In this document: piece after piece, positions 24,345 through 30,617 of the stretch | How positions within the stretch are numbered: the stretch's first letter is position 1 | Layout of the letters: each line of letters opens with the position of its first letter | NCBI RefSeq assembly: GCF_000425045.1 | Contig: NZ_AULA01000018.1 | Span: 1-48,309 of the forward strand | DNA length: 48,309 nt | Source: Acidaminococcus intestini DSM 21505 | GTDB lineage: Bacteria; Bacillota; Negativicutes; Acidaminococcales; Acidaminococcaceae | Direction of reading: 5' to 3' | Notes under the pieces: model-generated | Seen by the model: the letters and a program-made list of their open reading frames with translations, nothing else | The model's database searches: none | What the model was told of the DNA's origin: nothing | Position numbers and translations under genes: made by a program

Positions 24345-25241
24345 TCAAGCGGCGGCATTGCGCCATGCGGAATTGCCCGTGAGGTGTTTCAGGAAGTGGA
24401 ACCGGCAGGTCTTGAACTCGTCACCGATGAGTCCGAGCCGGAGCATCCAGCACCGGAAAGCGTATTTCTCATTGTCCGTCTCGGACTTCCGGGCCGAGGC
24501 TTTCTTCTGGGCCAGGGCCTGATGAGCGACGGCCAGGCAGAACTGAATGTATGCCTTGATTTCTCCGGCGTGGAGCGTCCCGTTGAAAAGCCGGAACTCG
24601 ACGGTCCCTTTGGTGAAGGTGGCATGCAGGTTCAGCCCGTGGTAGCGGGTGCTGTTGTAATGATGGTTCCGTCCGTAGGGTGCTTCCTGATACCAGAGGT
24701 CGGCGATGCCGTCCAGCGTGTCCGGCTTTTTCCGATTGAGGTCCTTCAGGAAGGTGGTGTTCGTTTTCCGGCAGTACCGGCTTTCCCGCGAGGGGTTGAT
24801 CTGAAGGGCGCGGTAAATCATGTTTTCCTTGCTCGCCATAATGTTCACCAGGTTCCGCAGTGTCTTTGCCGTGAAGCGTTCGGCCCCGACGTGGATGTGG
24901 ATGCCGCAGGATTTATTGGCAAAGGCCCCGGCCTTGCGTAGCATCCGCACCAATTCCTGCAGCTTCGGGATGTCTTCGTAGGAAAGAATGGGGCTGACCA
25001 CTTCCGTGCGGTAGAAGCTGGAAGCATCTGTAATGTTTCCGTTCACCTTCTTCTGTGGAACCAGGCTGGAGTCGTTCATGGCTTTCCATTTCCGTCCTTG
25101 TTCATCCCTTGCGGTGTAGGTATCGTAGGCTCCGCCTTCATGCCGACTTTCCGTCCCGAAGAAGCGGGCCATGAGGCTGGCGGCCCGGCTTCTCGTAATC
25201 CCTGTCATTTCCATTTCGATGCCAAAGTGCAGTGTTTTCAT
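24345..25241 (-). CDS. Amidoligase of the GCS/glutamine-synthetase-like fold (Amidoligase_2)
   Basis: The 298-residue protein has the family's metal/ATP-site motifs in order: GIEMEMTG (E9, E11), YRTEVVSPIL (E79), CGIHIHVGAERF (H114, H116), RYHGLNLHA (~199) and VEFRLFNGTLHAGE (E214, R216). Such enzymes join a carboxyl and an amino group with ATP. The last ~75 residues (EKYAFRCWMLRLGL...FLKHLTGNSAWR) form a module shared with the neighbour gene at 25355-26212. A promoter-like block lies upstream. Context with the cyclotransferase suggests small peptide or protein tagging; substrate unknown. Confidence 0.87.
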   Translation of the reverse strand: MKTLHFGIEMEMTGITRSRAASLMARFFGTESRHEGGAYDTYTARDEQGRKWKAMNDSSLVPQKKVNGNITDASSFYRTEVVSPILSYEDIPKLQELVRMLRKAGAFANKSCGIHIHVGAERFTAKTLRNLVNIMASKENMIYRALQINPSRESRYCRKTNTTFLKDLNRKKPDTLDGIADLWYQEAPYGRNHHYNSTRYHGLNLHATFTKGTVEFRLFNGTLHAGEIKAYIQFCLAVAHQALAQKKASARKSETDNEKYAFRCWMLRLGLIGDEFKTCRFHFLKHLTGNSAWRNAAA

Positions 25242-25289
25242 AATCCTCTCTGTCCTTTCTATGTGTGCGTGTGTTCTTTTGGTACACTA

Positions 25290-25318
25290 TATATCACTCT
25301 AAAGGCACACAATAGCAA
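25290..25318 (-). promoter_or_regulatory. Promoter-like block upstream of the amidoligase (copy 1)
   Basis: TTGCTA (25318-25313) and GATATA (25295-25290) are 17 bases apart, inside the longer block AATGACTTGCTATTGTG...AGAGTGATATATAGTGTAC. A near copy precedes the neighbour gene at 26244-26272. Confidence 0.55.
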
Positions 25319-25354
25319 GTCATTTTGAGAATTATTATGAATTAAATCGAAAAT

Positions 25355-26212
25355 TTATGGGTTCTGATGCCGGCGTTCCTTCTGCTTTCTGGCATGAGCC
25401 TTGGTTTCTTCTTCCGTGCGGAAGGCACTCCATCCCTTCAGGCCTTTCAGCAGGGCCATGCGCGATTCGTGGCTGGCCTTGCTCCCCATGCCGATGCGCA
25501 GGAGCCACATCCGCAGGTAGTATTTCTCGTTTTCCGGCTTCCGTGTGGCGGGCTGGACCCGTTTCGCCTTTTTCGCCGCGCTGACCATGAAAGCCGCCAG
25601 TTCAATTAGGGCGCGGTTCTTCACAGCATTGCCGGTCGCGGCGAAACAGAATGTCACCGTATCTGCGGCAATCAGGAAACCCCGTCCTTCCTTGCTGTAG
25701 TTCTGATAGATGGCAAAGAAGGACGTCCTGTCTGTACCGGGTTCTTCTTTCAGGTCTTCCACCAACCTGTCCGGCACATGGATGTTTTCGTGCCCCGCGG
25801 CCCGGTTCAGCAGGTACTGCTGGGCATGAAGCATGAAGACCAGGTTGCGTAGCTGCGCACCGTCCATGCCATTAATGGGGACCTTGATTTCCATCCTGTC
25901 CGGCTCCGTCTGCGGCAGTGCTTCCGATTCTGGCGTTTCATCCTGCTGTGTCGGTTCTTGCGTTACTTCGGTTTTTGTTCCTTCTTCCGGTTCCGGCTGC
26001 GGAAGTATTCCGGCTTCCTGCAGGAAAGCCGTGATGGCAGCTTCTGTCTTTTCATCATCGCATTCGATATCGCCGCTGCGAAGGATGCGGAAGCCCTGCC
26101 CTTCGTAGGCAAAGGCCGGCGTCCCGGTGTAATGAAGCTTTTCGTTATGGTTGAAAGGAATCAGCCGTCTGGCCAGTTCCTTGCGGTCGTTCAGGTTCGT
26201 CTGGATTGTCAT
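25355..26212 (-). CDS. Amidoligase-like paralogue lacking the catalytic motifs (285 aa)
   Basis: Residues ~115-265 align with the amidoligase next door: LRNLVFMLHAQQYLLNRAAG against LRNLVNIMASKENMIYRAL, and ENEKYYLRMWLLRIGM...LLKGLKGWSAFR against DNEKYAFRCWMLRLGL...FLKHLTGNSAWR. The GxExE, HxH and EFR motifs are missing, and the N-terminal part (1-70) is a small unrelated domain, joined by an acidic, Gln/Pro-rich linker (71-105). It may be a regulatory or scaffold partner of the active enzyme. AAGGAGG precedes ATG at 26212. Confidence 0.75.
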   Translation of the reverse strand: MTIQTNLNDRKELARRLIPFNHNEKLHYTGTPAFAYEGQGFRILRSGDIECDDEKTEAAITAFLQEAGILPQPEPEEGTKTEVTQEPTQQDETPESEALPQTEPDRMEIKVPINGMDGAQLRNLVFMLHAQQYLLNRAAGHENIHVPDRLVEDLKEEPGTDRTSFFAIYQNYSKEGRGFLIAADTVTFCFAATGNAVKNRALIELAAFMVSAAKKAKRVQPATRKPENEKYYLRMWLLRIGMGSKASHESRMALLKGLKGWSAFRTEEETKAHARKQKERRHQNP

Positions 26213-26243
26213 GGTCTATGTACCTCCTTGTTTTGCTAGTACA

Positions 26244-26272
26244 TATATCACTCTGAACGCCGATAATAGCAA
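26244..26272 (-). promoter_or_regulatory. Promoter-like block upstream of the amidoligase paralogue (copy 2)
   Basis: TTGCTA (26272-26267) and GATATA (26249-26244) have the same 17-base spacing and the same flanks (AATGACTTGCTATT and AGAGTGATATAT) as the block at 25290-25318. The -35 lies just after the methylase stop codon. Confidence 0.55.
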
Positions 26273-26273
26273 G

Positions 26274-27512
26274 TCATTCTTGCACTTTATCATAAGTAAT
26301 TTTCTCATTCCCACGCAGTATAAACACGCCTTCACTCCCGCACTCGCTGATATACCGCTTCACGATGACATCGACGAACTTCTCGTCCAGCTCGATGCCA
26401 TAACAGATGCGGTCTGTCTGTTGGCAGGCCATGAGCGTGGAGCCGGAGCCGAGGAACGGGTCCAGGACAATGCAGTGGCTCATGGACGAGTTCTGTATAG
26501 GATAGGCCATGAGCGCCACGGGCTTCATGGTCGGATGTTCCTTACTGGCTTTCGGACGGTCATATTCCCAGATGGTTGTCTGCTTGCGGTCGGAATACCA
26601 CTGGTGTTTCCCGTTCAGCTTCCAGCCGAACAGGCACGGCTCGTGCTGCCACTGGTACGGACTGCGGCCCAGGACCAGGGCGTTCTTTTTCCAGATGCAG
26701 CAGCCGGACAGGTAGAAGCCTGCGTCCTTGAAGGCCTTGCGGAAGTTCAGCCCCTGCGTATCGGCGTGGAACACATAGATGGATGCATCCCGTTCCATGT
26801 TCTGCTCCATGTTGACGAAAGCGCTGAACAGGAACTGATAAAATTTATCGTCCGGCATATTGTCGTTCTTGATTTTCCCGGCCGTTTCTTCCACATCCAC
26901 ATTGTACGGAGGATCCGTCAGCACCAGATTTGCTTTCTTGCCGTCCATCAGCCGTGTGTAGGTTTCCGGCAGCGTGGCATCGCCGCAGATGACACGGTGT
27001 TCCCCCAGGAGCCAGATATCCCCTGCCTTGGCCATAGCCGGCTGTTCCAGTTCTCCGTCCACATCGAAATCATCTTCTTTCACCTTCTTATTGTGGACTT
27101 TGGAAAAGAGCTGCTCCACTTCCGGTGCTTCGAAACCCGTCAGGTCTACATTGAAATCAACGCTCTGCAAATCCACGATGAGGTCGGCCAGGAGCTGTTC
27201 GTTCCAGGCGCCGGTGATTTTATTGAGCGCGATATTGAGGGCCTTGACCTTGTGTTCGTCTTCGATATGGACAACCACGCACTGGACTTCTTCATAGCCC
27301 AGTTCTTTCAGCACTGTCAGGCGCTGATGCCCGCCGATGACGGTCATGTCGTAGTTGGCAATGACGGGTTCTACATAACCGAACTCCTGGATGGAATGCT
27401 TAATTTTTTCATATTCCTTGTCGCCGGGCTTCAGCTGCTTCCTGGGGTTATATGACGCAGGCTTCAGCTGGCCGATGGGCAGGACTTTCCATTCCATATC
27501 CGATGTCTTCAT
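26274..27512 (-). CDS. ParB-domain DNA methyltransferase (N4/N6, beta class)
   Basis: The 412-residue protein has an N-terminal ParB/Srx-like domain (QLKPASYNPRK and VIGGHQRLTVLKEL) and a C-terminal methylase. DPPY sits in LVLTDPPYNVD (about 200) and the SAM motif DPFLGSGSTLMA near the end, with a WEYDRP segment between. The order DPPY then FxGxG is the beta class, which methylates adenine N6 or cytosine N4. Phages use such enzymes against host restriction. No restriction enzyme partner is seen; its recognition site cannot be read. Overlaps the HTH gene by 65 bases. Confidence 0.92.
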   Translation of the reverse strand: MKTSDMEWKVLPIGQLKPASYNPRKQLKPGDKEYEKIKHSIQEFGYVEPVIANYDMTVIGGHQRLTVLKELGYEEVQCVVVHIEDEHKVKALNIALNKITGAWNEQLLADLIVDLQSVDFNVDLTGFEAPEVEQLFSKVHNKKVKEDDFDVDGELEQPAMAKAGDIWLLGEHRVICGDATLPETYTRLMDGKKANLVLTDPPYNVDVEETAGKIKNDNMPDDKFYQFLFSAFVNMEQNMERDASIYVFHADTQGLNFRKAFKDAGFYLSGCCIWKKNALVLGRSPYQWQHEPCLFGWKLNGKHQWYSDRKQTTIWEYDRPKASKEHPTMKPVALMAYPIQNSSMSHCIVLDPFLGSGSTLMACQQTDRICYGIELDEKFVDVIVKRYISECGSEGVFILRGNEKITYDKVQE

Positions 27513-27687
27513 ACACTGTTTCCTTTCTGGATGCCGCGGCGATGGCGGCTCCGTATCCGTTTAGATGATGCCAGCGGCAATAATTCCGTACGCTGTCCCG
27601 TGACAGCTTCGTTTCCCGGGCGATGGCCTTGTATCCCATCCCCTGTTTCCGCATGGTTTCAATCTGCCTGCGCTGGCAGTCATTCAT
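27448..27687 (-). CDS. Small helix-turn-helix protein (79 aa)
   Basis: The start MNDCQRRQIETMRKQGMGYKAIARETKLSRDSVRNYCRWH is a homeodomain-like HTH as in resolvases and small terminase-type proteins; the rest is a short tail. ATG at 27687 follows AAGGGAG, downstream of a terminator. It overlaps the methylase start by 65 bases. Likely DNA binding in packaging or regulation; the partner is unknown. Confidence 0.75.
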   Translation of the reverse strand: MNDCQRRQIETMRKQGMGYKAIARETKLSRDSVRNYCRWHHLNGYGAAIAAASRKETVYEDIGYGMESPAHRPAEACVI

Positions 27688-27711
27688 GAAGGCTCCCTTC
27701 TTCCTGGCAAT

Positions 27712-27742
27712 AAAAAAGCCCCGGGCCAGAAGCCTGGAGCTG
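27712..27742 (-). terminator. Terminator upstream of the small HTH gene
   Basis: The minus strand AGCTCCAGGC TTCT GGCCCGGGGCT folds with a T6 tail. It sits 25 bases before the HTH start codon. Confidence 0.75.
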
Positions 27743-27850
27743 TCTGATATTCGGTTAAAGACCGTCCTTATATCCCCCCTTATGAATTTCGCGGTTTTTC
27801 CCATTTGAGGGGGCGGCGGTCATGGACGGAAGGGCTGCAGAGATTTGCAT

Positions 27851-27860
27851 CCCCCCCCCC
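27851..27860. other. Run of ten C (G on the minus strand)
   Basis: A homopolymer C10 followed by GCCCCGC lies just after the HNH gene and before the HTH and packaging genes. It is far above background. In HK97-like phages the cos site is often in this region, near the HNH gene, but no cohesive end can be read here. Confidence 0.4.
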
Positions 27861-27874
27861 GCCCCGCTTGTCTT

Positions 27875-28234
27875 TCAGTACCTGTACTCGATGTCCCGGT
27901 CTTCGGTCATCGTCTTATGGTCATGGCAGCTCTTGCAAAGGGGCTGCCAGTTCTTCTCATCCCAGAACAAATCCGGGTCGCCGCGGTGCGGCTTGATATG
28001 ATCCACAACGGTTGCCGGGACAAGCCGTCCTTTTTCCTTGCAGCGAACACACCAGGGATGACGTTTCAGGAAAAACATCCTGGCTTTCTGCCATTCTCTC
28101 CCGTAGCCACGCAGCACTGCACTCTTCCGTTCGCTCCGGCACTGCCGTTCATGTTCATCACAATACTTTCTTCCATACGGCACCAGCTTTGGGCATCCCG
28201 GATATCTGCACGGTGTCTGCGGTCTTCTTGGCAT
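27875..28234 (-). CDS. HNH endonuclease (packaging-associated)
   Basis: The 119-residue protein has two zinc-ribbon pairs (CRYPGCPKL...YCDEHERQ; WCVRCKEKG...LCKSCHDHKT) around the HNH core VVDHIKPHRGDPDLFWDEKNWQPLC. HK97-like phages encode such an HNH protein next to terminase; it stimulates DNA cleavage at cos. ATG at 28234 follows CCGGAG, directly after a terminator. Length is typical. Confidence 0.9.
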   Translation of the reverse strand: MPRRPQTPCRYPGCPKLVPYGRKYCDEHERQCRSERKSAVLRGYGREWQKARMFFLKRHPWCVRCKEKGRLVPATVVDHIKPHRGDPDLFWDEKNWQPLCKSCHDHKTMTEDRDIEYRY

Positions 28235-28253
28235 TCGTATCATCTCCGGCATC

Positions 28254-28288
28254 AAAAAAGGACCGATGGCGTTCAAGCCTCGGTCCTT
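28254..28288 (-). terminator. Terminator at the end of the early operon
   Basis: The minus strand reads AAGGACCG...CGGTCCTTTTTT, an 8-base perfect stem with a T run. It separates the early DUF1492 gene from the HNH/packaging genes and lies 20 bases before the HNH start. Confidence 0.85.
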
Positions 28289-28357
28289 CATTCTTTTTTT
28301 GCTGATTATAGTATATCTTACAGAAGCCAGTGACATCAAGTGCTGCTTTAGTGACAT

Positions 28358-28807
28358 TCAGTGACATTCCCCAGGAATCTCGATGTGTTTCAGGGCTTCG
28401 TCATGCAGGCGGTACACCTGGCGGATATGAAGTCCGAGGGCATCGGCAATGGATGCCCAGTCTTTGAAGGCCAGGTAGCGGAGTTCCAGGACAACCCGTT
28501 CCCGGGCATCCGGCACCCGGCTGATGGCCTTCGTGATGTCTGCCTTGAGTTCGACCAAGCCATCGATGGCTTCATCCACTTCCTGTTCCATATCCATCAT
28601 GCGAGCGATGGTTTCTTCCAGACGGTGCGGGTTGGGGGTCCCGCTCGGTGGCACCGGGCTGAGTGTCGATGACGCCTTGATGGCCAGCTGCCGCAAGGCG
28701 GATACCTGCTCCAGCTTGCTGTCTATCTGTATGTTGATGTTCCGTGCCTGTTCCAGGTACGCTTTGGCTTTCATACGCTTTTCTTCTCCTTCCAAGTCCT
28801 GCTTCAT
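28358..28807 (-). CDS. DUF1492 family sigma-like protein
   Basis: The 149-residue protein has an N-terminal coiled coil (KAKAYLEQARNINIQIDSKLEQVSAL) and a C-terminal region-4-like helix-turn-helix (VVLELRYLAFKDWASIADALGLHIRQVYRLHDEAL). DUF1492 proteins are found at the end of phage early operons before the packaging genes and probably turn on late transcription. Start overlaps the SNF2 helicase stop by 4 bases (ATGA). A terminator follows it. Confidence 0.88.
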   Translation of the reverse strand: MKQDLEGEEKRMKAKAYLEQARNINIQIDSKLEQVSALRQLAIKASSTLSPVPPSGTPNPHRLEETIARMMDMEQEVDEAIDGLVELKADITKAISRVPDARERVVLELRYLAFKDWASIADALGLHIRQVYRLHDEALKHIEIPGECH

Positions 28808-30174
28808 AGTATACCCCCATTTTCCGTTTCCGTCATGCCCAGGTCAGCTTTCACCGCCTCGATCAGTGCGGCCTGAGTTCCGTCTTTGTGTTCCAAGACT
28901 TTCAGGATGCGTTCATCAATCGTGTCCTTGGCTACGATGTGCTGTATGATGACCGTCTTGTCCGCCTGCCCCTGCCGCCAGAGCCGGGCGTTGGTCTGCT
29001 GGTACAGCTCCAGGCTCCAGGTCAGGCCGAACCAGACCAGGATGGAACCGCCCTGCTGCAGGTTCAGGCCGTGTCCGGCAGAGGCTGGATGGATAAGCGC
29101 CACGGGAATCTTTCCTGCGTTCCAGTCGGCGAAGTCCTGCGGCTCCTTCAGTTCCCGGGCTTCCATCCGCTGCTGGATGCGGTCTTTATCGTGCTTGAAC
29201 CAATAGGCCACCAGGACCGGTTTCCCGTTGGCGCTTTCCACCAGGTCTTCCAGGGCATCCAGCTTCCGGTCATGGGTGGTCACCACATCCTTGTCATCTG
29301 TATAAATGGCGCCGTTCGCCATCTGTGAAAGCTTCAAGGTAAGCGACGCAGCATTGGCGGCTGTGATTTCGCCGCCTGGAAGCTCCAGCACCAGGGACTT
29401 CTTCAGTTCGTCATACCGTTTCTTTTCCTTACCGCTCAACCGGACTTCCTTCGCTACGCTCACCAGCTCCGGCATTTTCAAGTAATCGGTCGCCTTCATG
29501 GACACGGTGATGTCGGCAATCTGGTGATAGATGGCTTCTTCCGCTCCCGGCAGGGGTTTGTAGGAATACACCACCATGCCGTTGCGCTTATCCGGCTGGA
29601 AGTACAGGTTGCGGTACTGGCTGATATATCTCCCCAGCCGCTTTCCCATATCCAGGATACGGAACTCGGCCCAAAGGTCCATCAGTCCGTTGCCGCTGGG
29701 CGTTCCCGTAAGGCCGACGATGCGTTTCACTCTAAGGCGCAAGGCCTTCATGGCCCGGAACCGCTTCGACTGGTAGTTCTTGAAACTCGACAGTTCGTCC
29801 AGGACGACCATATCGAAATCAAGGCGGCTGTTCTGATAGAGCCAGGCCAGGTTCTCGCGGTTCACGATATAGATATCCGCATCCTGCTGCAAGGCCCGCC
29901 GCCGTTCTGCCACGCTGCCGACCACGACGGAACAGGTAAGGCATTTCAAATGGTCCCACTTCTTGATTTCATCCGGCCAGGTGTCTCTCGCCACCCGCAG
30001 CGGAGCGACCACCAGCACCCGCTGTACTTCAAAGGTGTCATACATCAAGTCCCGGATGGCCGTCAGCGTCGTCACCGTCTTGCCAAGGCCCATGTCCAGG
30101 AACAGGGCCGTAACGGGATGGGACTTGATATATTCGATGGCGTATTTCTGATATTCATGCGGCATGAACTTCAT
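28804..30174 (-). CDS. SNF2/DEAD-like helicase
   Basis: The 456-residue protein has motif I LDMGLGKTVTTLTAI, motif II VVLDELSSFKN (DEL-type), motif III VGLTGTPSGNG, and motif VI ARLWRQGQADKTVI. It is the usual phage SNF2-type ATPase acting on double-stranded DNA, encoded with a VRR-NUC nuclease. Both overlap by ATGA, so one unit. The pair may act in phage replication or recombination. Confidence 0.93.
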   Translation of the reverse strand: MKFMPHEYQKYAIEYIKSHPVTALFLDMGLGKTVTTLTAIRDLMYDTFEVQRVLVVAPLRVARDTWPDEIKKWDHLKCLTCSVVVGSVAERRRALQQDADIYIVNRENLAWLYQNSRLDFDMVVLDELSSFKNYQSKRFRAMKALRLRVKRIVGLTGTPSGNGLMDLWAEFRILDMGKRLGRYISQYRNLYFQPDKRNGMVVYSYKPLPGAEEAIYHQIADITVSMKATDYLKMPELVSVAKEVRLSGKEKKRYDELKKSLVLELPGGEITAANAASLTLKLSQMANGAIYTDDKDVVTTHDRKLDALEDLVESANGKPVLVAYWFKHDKDRIQQRMEARELKEPQDFADWNAGKIPVALIHPASAGHGLNLQQGGSILVWFGLTWSLELYQQTNARLWRQGQADKTVIIQHIVAKDTIDERILKVLEHKDGTQAALIEAVKADLGMTETENGGIL

Positions 30175-30479
30175 GCACCTCCGCCCCCTTTCCCATCGGG
30201 CGTGTGGGCGATGGCATTCAGGACAGCGGGGATGTCCTCCATGGCATCCAGAACGAAAACCTGGCAGCCCAGTCTCCGCAGCATAGCATGCCGCTTCAGC
30301 TGCAGCGGCCTCGGCTTCTGCCCCGGCGCCTTCACTTCCACGAAGCCCATCTTCCCGTCACCCAATAGGACCAAGCGGTCCGGCATGCCTGAAAACGATG
30401 GCGAAACAAACTTCACTGCCATACCGCCTGCCTTCCTGGTTTCCATCACCAGATGATGTTCTATCTCTTTTTCCCGCAT
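30171..30479 (-). CDS. VRR-NUC domain nuclease
   Basis: The 102-residue protein has the single VRR-NUC domain: 'EIEHHLVMETRKAGGMAVKFVSPSFSGMPDRLVLLGDGKMGFVEVKAPG' with the catalytic PD and E-x-K residues. Stand-alone versions are common in phage replication modules next to SNF2 helicases and act on branched DNA ends. ATG at 30479 follows AGAGGTG; translation overlaps the helicase gene. Confidence 0.9.
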   Translation of the reverse strand: MREKEIEHHLVMETRKAGGMAVKFVSPSFSGMPDRLVLLGDGKMGFVEVKAPGQKPRPLQLKRHAMLRRLGCQVFVLDAMEDIPAVLNAIAHTPDGKGGGGA

Positions 30480-30501
30480 CGGTATCACCTCTTTTTTACA
30501 G

Positions 30502-30607
30502 GGGTGCAGGTCGTTGAAGGTCGTTCCGCAAACTTTCCTTAAAGGCATTTTTTCTATTTTTCAGCCCTAAAGGGAGTTTATGGATAGACCTGCACCGACC
30601 TGCACCC
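30502..30607. repeat. Iteron-like direct and inverted repeats (GACCTGCACC)
   Basis: GACCTGCACC occurs twice in tandem at about 30587-30606, and the inverse GGTGCAGGTCG lies at 30503-30513. The outer arms GGGTGCAGGTCG (30502-30513) and CGACCTGCACCC (30596-30607) are a perfect 12-base inverted repeat. The stretch lies in the short gap between primase and VRR-NUC genes, with an A/T-rich middle (30540-30575). A replication origin or regulator array is inferred. Confidence 0.55.
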
Positions 30608-30617
30608 TTCCCTTTTC

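Noticed and set aside
26151-27455. Plus-strand open frame of 434 codons opposite the ParB-methylase
   Set aside because: The methylase has all motifs on the other strand, and this frame shows no family pattern.
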